Assembly (NCBI GenBank): GCA_964572745.1
Contig: CAZNFT010000009.1
Span: 1-49,425, forward strand
Direction: 5' to 3'
DNA: 49,425 bases
From: M50B103 sp041667565
GTDB taxonomy: Bacteria; Fidelibacterota; Fidelibacteria; Fidelibacterales; Fidelibacteraceae
Shown here: one piece after another, positions 1 through 7,699 of the stretch
How the letters are laid out: the number at the start of each line of letters is the position of its first letter
Position numbering within the stretch: the stretch's first letter is position 1
Notes under the pieces: model-generated
Database searches by the model: none
Seen by the model: the letters and a program-made list of their open reading frames with translations, nothing else
What the model was told of the DNA's origin: nothing
Program-made: the position numbers and the translations under genes

Positions 1-12
1 AGCTGAGTGCCT

Positions 13-228
13 AAAAGTTTGAGCNNNNNNNNNNNNNNNNNNNNNNNNNNNNNNNNNNNNNNNNNNNNNNNNNNNNNNNNNNNNNNNNNNNNNNNNNNNN
101 NNNNNNNNNNNNNNNNNNNNNNNNCAAACTCGTGTGAAAAGTTTGAGCCAAACTCGTGTGAAAAGTTTGAGCCAAACTCGTGTGAAAAGTTTGAGCCAAA
201 CTCCTATGAAAAGTTTGAGCCAAACTCT
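13..228. repeat. 24-bp tandem repeat array interrupted by an assembly gap
   Basis: Four complete 24-base units follow each other without spacers at 125-148, 149-172, 173-196 and 197-220. The first three are identical and the fourth differs at two or three central bases. A partial unit lies on the left of the gap (13-24) and another on the right (221-228). Each unit begins CAAACT and contains the inverse AGTTTG, so each can fold into a small hairpin. The array reads as open frame on both strands, but the resulting repeat peptide is a by-product of periodicity and has no start signal. It is not a CRISPR because there are no spacers. It is a minisatellite in a spacer, probably longer than shown. 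Confidence 0.9.
25..124. other. Assembly gap (100 N)
   Basis: Exactly one hundred undetermined bases lie inside the 24-bp repeat array. A round 100-N run is the usual placeholder for a scaffold join of unknown size, so the true repeat number cannot be read here. Confidence 0.95.
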
Positions 229-319
229 CTCCACTTCATCTTTCGACTCCTACATTATTCTGACTTCTGGCTCACCTTCGCCGGGGCTTCGGTGCGTCTT
301 CGACTTCTGATTTTCTATC

Positions 320-350
320 AAATAAAAAAAGAGACTGTAAACAGTCTCTT
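320..350 (-). terminator. Intrinsic terminator closing the HU / small ribosomal protein unit
   Basis: On the minus strand the stem GAGACTG (348-342) pairs with CAGTCTC (337-331) around a four-base loop and is followed by a run of seven T. This is a textbook rho-independent terminator. It lies just past the stop codon of the 31-residue protein and would end transcription coming from the HU gene. Confidence 0.85.
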
Positions 351-355
351 AAAAA

Positions 356-451
356 TTAATTCTTTTTCTTTTTGTGTCTATTTTTTCTAAGACGCTTTTT
401 CCGCTTATGAGTACGGATCTTGCCTTTTTTCTTTTTTTTACCGCAGGGCAT
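356..451 (-). CDS. AURKAIP1/COX24-domain small ribosomal protein (31 aa)
   Basis: A 31-codon frame runs from an ATG at 451 to TAA at 356-358. The start has a strong GGAGG-type ribosome binding site about seven bases upstream, which lies in the last bases of the HU gene. The product is extremely basic: MPCG, a lysine run, then the core THKRKKRLRKNRHKKKK. This core is the signature of the AURKAIP1/COX24 domain (mitochondrial mS38, mycobacterial bS22) and closely matches the tiny proteins annotated under that name in Bacteroidetes. The likely role is a small-subunit ribosomal protein near the decoding region; this comes from the family, not from this sequence. It sits 14 bp after the HU stop and directly before a strong terminator, so it is probably co-transcribed with HU. 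Short-ORF cut-offs would miss it. Confidence 0.85.
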   Translation of the reverse strand: MPCGKKKKKGKIRTHKRKKRLRKNRHKKKKN

Positions 452-465
452 TAACCTACCTCCAA

Positions 466-756
466 TTACAAATTTTTAAGATTCTTGTTAACCCGATTTT
501 TCAAGGACTCTGAAGCCTTAAAATATGGCAAATAATGCTCGGGAACATGTACGGTTTCACCGGTCCATATATTCCGAGCTGCTTTTGCCTTACGAGTCTT
601 TAGGATGAAATTACCAAAACCACGAAGGTCCACTCGTTCACCCTGGATTAAAGCTTCACTTACAACAGTAATAAAGCCTTCAATAACCGCTTCTGTCTCA
701 ACCTGGGTTAAGCCTGTTTGCGATGATATTTCTTTTATAATGTCTGATTTTCTCAT
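466..756 (-). CDS. HU/IHF-family DNA-binding protein
   Basis: The 96-residue product has the normal length and layout of the HU/IHF family. An N-terminal helical dimerisation part begins MRKSDIIKEISSQTGLT, the conserved RGFGNF lies near residues 45-50, and the DNA-gripping arm is around residues 55-75. The arm reads RNIWTGETVHVPEH instead of the common RNPRTGE...IP form, so the intercalating-proline region is divergent. Such proteins dimerise and bend DNA in the nucleoid. It lies 43 bp downstream of the lytic transglycosylase gene and has a possible promoter in that gap. The start has no strong Shine-Dalgarno sequence. Whether it acts as a general HU or a site-specific IHF-type protein cannot be told from sequence. 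Confidence 0.9.
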   Translation of the reverse strand: MRKSDIIKEISSQTGLTQVETEAVIEGFITVVSEALIQGERVDLRGFGNFILKTRKAKAARNIWTGETVHVPEHYLPYFKASESLKNRVNKNLKNL

Positions 757-764
757 AGTTGTGT

Positions 765-793
765 AAGATAGTTTTTTTTAAAAGTTTATGCAA
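765..793 (-). promoter_or_regulatory. Possible sigma-70-like promoter for the HU gene
   Basis: On the minus strand TTGCAT (793-788) and TATCTT (770-765) are separated by 17 bases and sit just before the HU start. Each box matches the consensus at four of six positions. The region is AT-rich, so chance matches are common. Confidence 0.3.
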
Positions 794-799
794 GAATTT

Positions 800-2680
800 T
801 TATTGTATTCTGATCTTATCTCCGGGATAAATTTTAGAATAATTCATGCTGGGATTTAGTTTCTGTAATTCTCCCTTACTTAAGCCAAAGTTTTTAGCTA
901 TTTTTTCGAAAGAATCACCATGTTTGACTGTATAATACTGGGCAATTGTTTGATAGGAATTACCCTTGGGCACCCAAATTGTCAACTTTTGGTTGGGGTG
1001 GATAAATTCGCCGTATTGCAAACCATTCCATACCCGGATCCTTGAAGCCCTGGTATCATAAATTTCTGCGATATCTCCAAGTGTATCGCCTGCTTTAACC
1101 GAATAAATGATCTTTCTGTGAGAGGCTGAAAGATCCGGCTTGCCTTTTGCTGTAGCTGTTGTTGTTGTTTTTTTATAATTTGACCCTGAAGTCAGATATG
1201 ATGTACCTCCTTGTGGTAGGATCAGCTTTTGACCGATATAGATCCTGGATACACTCGACAATTTATTTGCCTTTACAACATCCTGAACACTCATACCGTA
1301 TTTCATAGCGATCTCAGAAAGTGTGTCACCGGATTTTACCTTATAGACAACATGTGTAGGTGCTGCCTCCATTACCTTTATCTCCTGTTCAAGAACAGAG
1401 CGTTTACCCTTGGGTAGTCTGATAACATAATTATAAGCCGGTGTATTAAATTTTCTTAATTCTGGATTTATTTCTCTTAATTGATTAAAAGAAATACCAC
1501 AAACGCGTGCGATCTTTTCTAGCTCGTAACTCTGGTCAAGAGTTAAAGTATCGAAATCACCCCAGATTGGCTGTGGTTTATAATCTTTAAAGCCGTGTTT
1601 TTCCGGTTCCATAGAAATTGCAGCAACCGCCATAATATATGGCACATACTTACGCGTTGCTTTAGGGAGTGTCGTTAATTTCCAATAATCCCGTGTATGT
1701 TCATAGCGAATTGAACGCCCGACGCGACCTTCGCCGGCATTGTAAGCAGCCATCACTAAATACCAATCCTGGAATTCTTCATATAAATATAAAAAATACC
1801 TTGCTGCTGCTTCTGTCGCTTTGATAGGATCTTTTCTTTCATCTACCCAATAGTCATATCTTAAACCAAAAGACTTGGCAGTAAAATCCATGAATTGCCA
1901 CTGTCCCATTGCGCCTACACGTGAAAGTGCGTCGGTCCTCATCTCACTTTCGACCATGCTTAAATAAATAAATTCTTCAGGTACACCGTGTTCTCTTAGT
2001 ATTTTACGGAATAAACGCTCGTATTTAGCTTTTGTCTTTATCCATCGCTGAAGATCTCCACGACGTTTTTCTTTGAATAATTTCATCGCTGATTCTACGC
2101 GGGAATTGATAATAATAGGCACATGTCCGTCACGATCTTCCAGAACAATATAATCTCTCTTATTTTCTTCACCATTAAAGTGGTCATCGGTGATAGTACT
2201 CATTGCTTCTTTTAGATCGGATAAGGTAAATTGCTCATGAAGCTCAGCCACAGCAGGTGAATAATCTTCAAATTTATCCTGGATCTGAGAGGTGAATTCC
2301 TTAAAAGCATCATACTGGATCTCATCCATATTATTATAAGATTCAATTTTGGATAATAGATCAAAAACAATTGTCAATTGAAATTCGAGCTCAGACTCAT
2401 CGTCTTCTTGATCTGCGATCAAGGCATCAACATAATGAACCTTTGCCTGAGTCATATATTTATCAAAACCCGTTTCTACTTCTAATTCTTCTTCAACAGG
2501 AATAATGGTTGTCGTGATAGCATCCGATATTATCTCGGGCACAAGAATTTCTTCAGATAGATTTTCCGGTTCTTTAGCTGATTTTTTTTTAGGGTCTTTT
2601 AGCACTTCTTGACTTGTGGAAAAACAAGAAACAAAGATCATCGATAACAATAAAACAAAAAATAATAAGGGTCTTCTCAT
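800..2680 (-). CDS. Membrane-bound lytic murein transglycosylase, MltD type, with three LysM domains
   Basis: The 626-residue protein begins with a hydrophobic signal ending FVSC, which fits a lipoprotein signal with a slightly atypical lipobox. After an acidic, mostly helical region (about 25-190) comes an SLT/GEWL domain (about 225-370). It contains the catalytic glutamate E244 in YLSMVESEM, the GAMGQWQFM motif and AAYNAGEGRV. Three LysM repeats follow at about 446-490, 524-567 and 582-626, each with the (V/A)K.GD(T/S) signature. Members cleave the MurNAc-GlcNAc bond of peptidoglycan with 1,6-anhydro formation, anchored on the periplasmic side of a membrane. MltD of E. coli has two LysM domains; three is within family variation. 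It is the third gene of an argS-transglycosylase-HU run, 12 bp after argS. Confidence 0.92.
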   Translation of the reverse strand: MRRPLLFFVLLLSMIFVSCFSTSQEVLKDPKKKSAKEPENLSEEILVPEIISDAITTTIIPVEEELEVETGFDKYMTQAKVHYVDALIADQEDDESELEFQLTIVFDLLSKIESYNNMDEIQYDAFKEFTSQIQDKFEDYSPAVAELHEQFTLSDLKEAMSTITDDHFNGEENKRDYIVLEDRDGHVPIIINSRVESAMKLFKEKRRGDLQRWIKTKAKYERLFRKILREHGVPEEFIYLSMVESEMRTDALSRVGAMGQWQFMDFTAKSFGLRYDYWVDERKDPIKATEAAARYFLYLYEEFQDWYLVMAAYNAGEGRVGRSIRYEHTRDYWKLTTLPKATRKYVPYIMAVAAISMEPEKHGFKDYKPQPIWGDFDTLTLDQSYELEKIARVCGISFNQLREINPELRKFNTPAYNYVIRLPKGKRSVLEQEIKVMEAAPTHVVYKVKSGDTLSEIAMKYGMSVQDVVKANKLSSVSRIYIGQKLILPQGGTSYLTSGSNYKKTTTTATAKGKPDLSASHRKIIYSVKAGDTLGDIAEIYDTRASRIRVWNGLQYGEFIHPNQKLTIWVPKGNSYQTIAQYYTVKHGDSFEKIAKNFGLSKGELQKLNPSMNYSKIYPGDKIRIQ

Positions 2681-2692
2681 CAGGGATCCTTT

Positions 2693-4318
2693 TTACATCC
2701 TTTCAGGAGCATTTACTCCAAGAATATTCAAACCGTTTGCCAAAATAATTCTTACGGCATCGATTAATTGTAATCTGGCTTTCGAGAGAGGAATATCATC
2801 ACTCACAACTCTATGTATAGAATAAAATTTATGGAATGATGTAGCCAATCTATATAAATAATTCGCTAAATGCATGGGTTCCAAACTTTTTCTGCAGAGC
2901 TCCATTATTTCGGAGAATTCCAGCATAGTCTCTATCAAAGAAATAATTTCATCTTCTTTTAATAAGCTAAGATCAGCATCTTCGTATGTATCAATTCCCT
3001 TCTCCGAACTATGTTTCAAAATATTAAAGATCCGGGCGTGGGCATATTGTAAATAAAAAACAGGATTTTCATCACTCTGCTTTTGAGCTAAAGCCAAATC
3101 AAAATTCAAATGTGAATCCATTGAACGCATAATGTAAAAATAACGAACCACATCTATCCCAACAAGGTCCATCAATTCATCAAGGGTTACAAAATTTGCT
3201 TTTCGAGTTGACATTTTTACTTTTTCACCATCTTGGGTCAAGGTCACAAATTGATGTAACAGTACCCGAATATTTGAAGTATCATAATCCATCGCTTCCA
3301 AAGCGGCCTTAACATCCGGATATGTAGCATGGTGATCAGCTCCAAAAATATCAATGATCAGATCAAAGCCTCTCTTGATCTTTTCACGATGATAAGCAAT
3401 ATCGGGTAAACGATAAGTAGGCTCACCTGTATTTTTAACAAGAACACGGTCTTTTTCAGCACCAAATTCACTTGCTTTAAACCATGTAGCATTATCTTCT
3501 TCGTACGTATGACCTCTCTCTTTCAAAATAGAAAGCACATCTTTGATCTTACCTGTTGCATAAAGATCTTTTTCGTTAAAATAGACATCATGCTCAATGC
3601 CAAGACGTTTTAAAGTATCTTGTATTGTAATAAAGATCGCCTGTGATGCAAATTCTATGAAAAGATCCAAATCATCTTCATTTTTATCATCGCCAAATTC
3701 TTTTCTGAAATCTTCGGCTATATCGACAATATACAAACCTTCATAGCCACCCTCTGGAATCTCAAGTTCTTTCCCAAGAATTTCATTGTATCTTGCAAGA
3801 ACGGATAAACCCAGCATCCTCATCTGCTTGCCGGCATCATTAAAATAATATTCGCGGGTAAGCTCATAATCATGCCATTCAAGAATTCTTGAGATAGCAT
3901 CACCTAATACAGCCTGACGCCCATGACCAATTGTCAGTGGACCTGTTGGATTTGCAGAAACGAACTCTACTTGTATTCTTTTACCTTTACCAATACCTGA
4001 TTTTCGAAAATCTTGTTTCTCTTCTCTGATCCGCGGAATAAAAGACTGAAAATAAGACACTTCAAAAAAGATATTTATAAATCCGGGATTGACCACCTCG
4101 ATCTTTTCAACATGATCGATCTTGCCATCCAGGGCTTCAACAATTTCCTGCGCAATGTCTGCAGGTCTGCGTCTTAACTGTTTTGCCAGAGTTAAAGCAA
4201 TATTTGATGAAGCATGCCCAAAATTAATTTTACGAGGATGTTCAACAGTAAAATTAGGCATAACCCAATTGAAACCATTGATAACATTTTCTATCTCTTT
4301 TTGTATTGATTCTAACAT
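2693..4318 (-). CDS. argS: Arginyl-tRNA synthetase
   Basis: This class I synthetase charges tRNA-Arg. It has the N-terminal additional domain, the sequence FVSANPTGPLTIGHGR carrying the HIGH-type signature (IGHGR), a Rossmann catalytic core, a KMSTRKANFVTLDEL loop in the KMSKS position, and a C-terminal helical DALR anticodon-binding domain. The frame opens upstream with a TTG at 4339. I prefer the ATG at 4318 because GAGGAG lies directly before it and the protein then begins MLESIQKEIENV, typical for ArgS. This gives 541 residues, a normal length. The spacing of three bases between GGAG and ATG is short. Confidence 0.95.
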   Translation of the reverse strand: MLESIQKEIENVINGFNWVMPNFTVEHPRKINFGHASSNIALTLAKQLRRRPADIAQEIVEALDGKIDHVEKIEVVNPGFINIFFEVSYFQSFIPRIREEKQDFRKSGIGKGKRIQVEFVSANPTGPLTIGHGRQAVLGDAISRILEWHDYELTREYYFNDAGKQMRMLGLSVLARYNEILGKELEIPEGGYEGLYIVDIAEDFRKEFGDDKNEDDLDLFIEFASQAIFITIQDTLKRLGIEHDVYFNEKDLYATGKIKDVLSILKERGHTYEEDNATWFKASEFGAEKDRVLVKNTGEPTYRLPDIAYHREKIKRGFDLIIDIFGADHHATYPDVKAALEAMDYDTSNIRVLLHQFVTLTQDGEKVKMSTRKANFVTLDELMDLVGIDVVRYFYIMRSMDSHLNFDLALAQKQSDENPVFYLQYAHARIFNILKHSSEKGIDTYEDADLSLLKEDEIISLIETMLEFSEIMELCRKSLEPMHLANYLYRLATSFHKFYSIHRVVSDDIPLSKARLQLIDAVRIILANGLNILGVNAPERM

Positions 4319-4448
4319 ACTCTCCTCAATAAAAGACAATATAAAAAAGAAGCTGCCTATGCATCTTCCTAAAGCTCAGTAAGCTAATTGATTTATTAGC
4401 CTTAATCAAATGAAAATCTTAAAAAATAGTTCCTGAAATAGACCTTAT

Positions 4449-5474
4449 TCATCTATTAATAAGCGTTTTTTCTATAATAGGATCTTCTGAAGCAAGTGTG
4501 GATACAAATAGCTCTTTTTGCTCGCCATCTTTACTGATATTCACTTTAACTTCATCACCCGCTTTGGACTTAGAATATCTTGCTAATAAGGCTGCAGAAA
4601 GTTCAAGATCCTTCTCGCTGAAATTTCCTGACCCTATTGCAACTCCACCGATCACATCCACTAACTCAAAATAATATCGACCTTTTCTATAGGCTTGGAA
4701 TAAATGATATTCTGATTCATCCCGGGAAATAACTAATTTTGCGTTTTCCGATATTCTAAAATGCCTACCCATTTTTAGAAGAGGAGCATCTTCTTTAGGG
4801 AAATTATCTTTACCATTATATTTTAAAAGATCTTTAAATCTTGCACTATACTCGGGAATAACAAGATAACAATTTCCTCCGGCGGCAACTGCAAGATCTT
4901 CTACACCTAATTCTTTAGCCAGCTCAAGTTGTGGCTTCCGTCCCCGTCCTTCAAAACCTTTTAATTTATCTCTGTCAACCCAGCCCTCGATTTCCGGAAT
5001 AGTGGGTTCCAGTCTTAAAGCCGAAAGAGGTCTTAATAATCTGCCTTCAATACCACTTTCTTGCAATGATATCTTCATTTGGTGAGCTAACTGACTTTTA
5101 GGGCGCTGACCAATAACTTCTCCGGTAAAAACAAAATCTGCACCTTCTTCTTGCATCACTCTGGCCGCGACATTCAACATGTGTAAATGACAATCAAGAC
5201 AGGGATTAACGTTTTTACCATAGCCATATTTTGGATATAAGAGAGTTTGCCAATATTCGTCCTGAATATTTTCTATGCGAAATTTTATACCTAAAGCTTT
5301 AGCAGTAGATTCTACACTGCGTTTACCATCATCGGAAATTTCTTTATGATCGGTAAAACCGGTCCTGATCAATAGACCTGTGACCTCTATCCCCTGGTCT
5401 CTGATCAAAGCAGCTGCAAGAACTGAATCAAGACCACCGGACAACAATCCTATTGCTTTAATTTTCTTCGCCAT
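4449..5474 (-). CDS. PP-loop ATPase, MnmA/ThiI-like predicted tRNA sulfurtransferase
   Basis: The 341-residue protein carries the PP-loop motif SGGLDS at residues 12-17, which adenylates a substrate from ATP, and a CLDC pair (C92, C95) in the place where MnmA-like enzymes carry a catalytic cysteine. A further cysteine lies in GGNCYL. The segment FTGEVIGQRPKSQ is characteristic of proteins loosely annotated as tRNA thiouridylases in FCB and delta-type bacteria. The C-terminal part (about 220-330) includes FRISENAKLVISRDESEYH, resembling NFACT-R type domains, not the usual MnmA beta-barrel. It is therefore not standard MnmA or ThiI. Its start abuts the stop of the small lipoprotein gene. The substrate is uncertain; thiolation of tRNA is an inference. 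Confidence 0.7.
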   Translation of the reverse strand: MAKKIKAIGLLSGGLDSVLAAALIRDQGIEVTGLLIRTGFTDHKEISDDGKRSVESTAKALGIKFRIENIQDEYWQTLLYPKYGYGKNVNPCLDCHLHMLNVAARVMQEEGADFVFTGEVIGQRPKSQLAHQMKISLQESGIEGRLLRPLSALRLEPTIPEIEGWVDRDKLKGFEGRGRKPQLELAKELGVEDLAVAAGGNCYLVIPEYSARFKDLLKYNGKDNFPKEDAPLLKMGRHFRISENAKLVISRDESEYHLFQAYRKGRYYFELVDVIGGVAIGSGNFSEKDLELSAALLARYSKSKAGDEVKVNISKDGEQKELFVSTLASEDPIIEKTLINR

Positions 5475-5789
5475 TTATTCAATTTCCTCTAGAGGACTTT
5501 TTTTCAGCAATTCAAATTTATAGCCATTCGCTTCAAAACATTTTTCTATAAGGTTATAATGACTCTGAAAACGATCGTAATGTATGATTACTATATCTGA
5601 ATCAGGATACATGGCTAACATTTCCAATCCTTTAGTATCCAGCAAATTAACTTTTAAAGAATCAATACTAATAGCATTTTCCTGAGGGATAAAACGATAG
5701 ATCACTTCATTTCTGCGGGGCGAACTGCAGGCACTGAGCAAAAGTAAGATCAGCAGAATAGTGATAAAATATTTTAGGTTTTTTTCCAT
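5475..5789 (-). CDS. Small lipoprotein of unknown function
   Basis: The 104-residue product has a basic N-terminus, a long hydrophobic stretch and a clear lipobox LSAC at about residues 18-21, so it should be a lipid-anchored envelope protein with a mature part of about 84 residues. The rest has no family I recognise. The C-terminal half (IEKCFEANGYKFELLKKS) resembles small sulfur-carrier or DUF3343-like folds only superficially and I do not claim it. It is the first gene of a two-gene unit with the PP-loop enzyme: its TAA is followed at once by the ATG of that gene, so the two should be translationally coupled. Confidence 0.65.
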   Translation of the reverse strand: MEKNLKYFITILLILLLLSACSSPRRNEVIYRFIPQENAISIDSLKVNLLDTKGLEMLAMYPDSDIVIIHYDRFQSHYNLIEKCFEANGYKFELLKKSPLEEIE

Positions 5790-6073
5790 AGCGAATTATA
5801 AGAAGAAAAGCTTTCACTAGAAAGCAAAAAAGGAAAAGGCTCAAAAAGGCATATCTCTCCCTTTTGTCTAAAATCCATGTACAATCATAAAAAATACAAG
5901 TCTTAGCCCTTTATTTATGCTTATTTCTTATTTGAAACAGGAACAAAAGCTTATAAATTCGGATAAAGGTGGAAGCTGTAAATATTAATTGGCTCTATCA
6001 GCTTGTTATGTTTATTGCTATCAGTCGTTTTTTGACAGACCGGGAAACTTAAAAAAATGGATATAAATAAAAC

Positions 6074-7354
6074 ATGAAAAACATACCCTTATTATTAAAT
6101 CATACCAGCGAACTTTTTTCACTCTGGTATAACAAAGAGCTTATAGAAAGAGCTGCGGATAGGATAAAACGACAGTATTTTGCCGAAAGGAAATATTTAG
6201 GTTCTAAGGACAGGCGTTTTATTGAAGAATTATTCTTTAACATGATAAAAAACCTGCGTTTATATACCTGGCAAATAAGTGGAAAAGATAATCCGCAAGG
6301 ACTAGATCTTTCACCTGAATTATTAACTGTTCATGCTTTTAAGCGAAGCTTTCCCGAGCTTTGTAAAGATGTATCATTTAAAATCGAAGATACAATTTCA
6401 AAATACTTTGCTGAGCACGAATACAAAAATATTTATCCCGAAGAATTGAACATTAAATATTCTATCCCAGATGTCCTTTGGGATCACATTAAAGACAATC
6501 ATGATCAAGAAGAACTTGAACTTCTTTTACAGGCTTTATTGAGATCACCCGGAGTTCACCTACGCACTAATACTTTTAAAGTCACTACACCCAAATTAAT
6601 GGAAAAACTTGAAAATGTGCCCTATTACCTGGGTAATTTATCACCCGAGGCCCTTCGTCTACAAAAATATCGTAATCTCAGTCAAGACATTTCATACAAG
6701 AAGGGATGGTTCGATGTACAAGATGAAAGTTCACAACTTGTTGGGTTAATTTGTAATCCTCAAGAAGAAGATCTTGTTATGGATATTTGCGCAGGTGCCG
6801 GTGGAAAAACCATGCATATAGCTGCACTTCAAAAAGACAGTGGAAACCTCATCGCCACAGATAAATATCCCGATCGCTTAAAAGAATTAATTATCAGAGC
6901 TAAGCGTCTTGGATTTCGTAAAATAAAATTAATTCCTCTTGAAAAGATCAGGAAAATATATAAAGAAAAAGCTGATATTCTGCTTATTGATGCTCCTTGT
7001 TCAGGTACAGGTGTTTACGGGCGCCATCCTGACAGAAAATGGGAATTAACAGAAAACAGACTCAAAGCATATATCCAGGAACAAGCAAAAATACTTAAAG
7101 ATAATGCTCACTTAGTCCGAAAAGGTGGATATCTTGTCTATGCTACCTGTTCTATCATCCCGCAAGAAAACAATATTCAAATACAAAATTTCTTAAAAAA
7201 CCATCCGGAATTCGAGATGGTCTCTATCTATAAAGACCTTGATGATCATGGCGTTAGAATAAAAGATCACAAAGATGAATTGGATCTTCAGCTATTACCA
7301 CATGAATACCAAAGTGATGGTTTTTATATTGCAAAATTGCAGAGAAAAAACTAA
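6074..7354 (+). CDS. RsmB/NOP2-family rRNA (cytosine-C5) methyltransferase
   Basis: The only clearly real plus-strand gene, 426 residues. An N-terminal helical NusB-like part (about 1-140) is followed by a SAM-dependent fold. Motif I is DICAGAGGKTMH at about 238-249. The two cysteines of m5C RNA methyltransferases are both present: DAPCSG with C309 (motif IV) and YATCS with C359 (motif VI, the nucleophile). The RHPDRKWELT segment after motif IV is also typical. E. coli RsmB makes m5C967 in 16S rRNA; the exact target here could be another RsmB/RsmF site. It diverges from the small lipoprotein gene across a 284-bp spacer. A TTGACA lies at 6032-6037 but no well-spaced -10 box follows, so I do not call a promoter. 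It converges on tryptophanase. Confidence 0.85.
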   Translation: MKNIPLLLNHTSELFSLWYNKELIERAADRIKRQYFAERKYLGSKDRRFIEELFFNMIKNLRLYTWQISGKDNPQGLDLSPELLTVHAFKRSFPELCKDVSFKIEDTISKYFAEHEYKNIYPEELNIKYSIPDVLWDHIKDNHDQEELELLLQALLRSPGVHLRTNTFKVTTPKLMEKLENVPYYLGNLSPEALRLQKYRNLSQDISYKKGWFDVQDESSQLVGLICNPQEEDLVMDICAGAGGKTMHIAALQKDSGNLIATDKYPDRLKELIIRAKRLGFRKIKLIPLEKIRKIYKEKADILLIDAPCSGTGVYGRHPDRKWELTENRLKAYIQEQAKILKDNAHLVRKGGYLVYATCSIIPQENNIQIQNFLKNHPEFEMVSIYKDLDDHGVRIKDHKDELDLQLLPHEYQSDGFYIAKLQRKN

Positions 7355-7699
7355 AAGACTAAATATTATACTTTACTATCATTCCGACTCCTAAAACTCA
7401 GGGAAAGAATCTATTGTGAATATATAATTAAGGTTGAGGCTGAGGTTGAGATCTATTCACTTTTATACAATTCTCGCTAGTTTACTGATTTCTGTTTAGC
7501 GTTTTACATCTTAGGTTTTAATATTTTTGTACAAGCTTTCTGCGCTTGAAAAGCATTCTATTGCTTACTAAGTGCTAGTTTCTTCCTACTGCCTATAACA
7601 TCTAAGGATTTAGGTCTCAGACTGACATCTTTGTCTAAAAAGTGAAATCTACAATGAGATATATATTATTAGATCTTAGATTTTTCCGATTACAGATCA
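7355..7699. other. Convergent intergenic spacer without a recognisable gene
   Basis: This AT-rich stretch lies between the 3' ends of rsmB (plus) and tnaA (minus). It holds a GGTTGAGGCTGAGGTTGAG short direct repeat near 7431-7450 and a weak five-base inverted repeat near 7534-7552. I see no convincing terminator, RNA gene or ORF. Confidence 0.6.

Noticed and set aside
125..220. CRISPR array
   Set aside because: Units are directly adjacent, with no spacers and no cas genes nearby.
7..390. Long open frames on both strands across the tandem repeat (NSCEKFEP-type repeat peptide)
   Set aside because: The frame exists only because the unit length is a multiple of three. There is no ribosome binding site and the frame crosses the N gap.
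6032..6067. Promoter for rsmB from TTGACA at 6032 and TATAAA at 6062
   Set aside because: The spacing of 24 bases is too long for a sigma-70-type promoter and no better -10 box is present.
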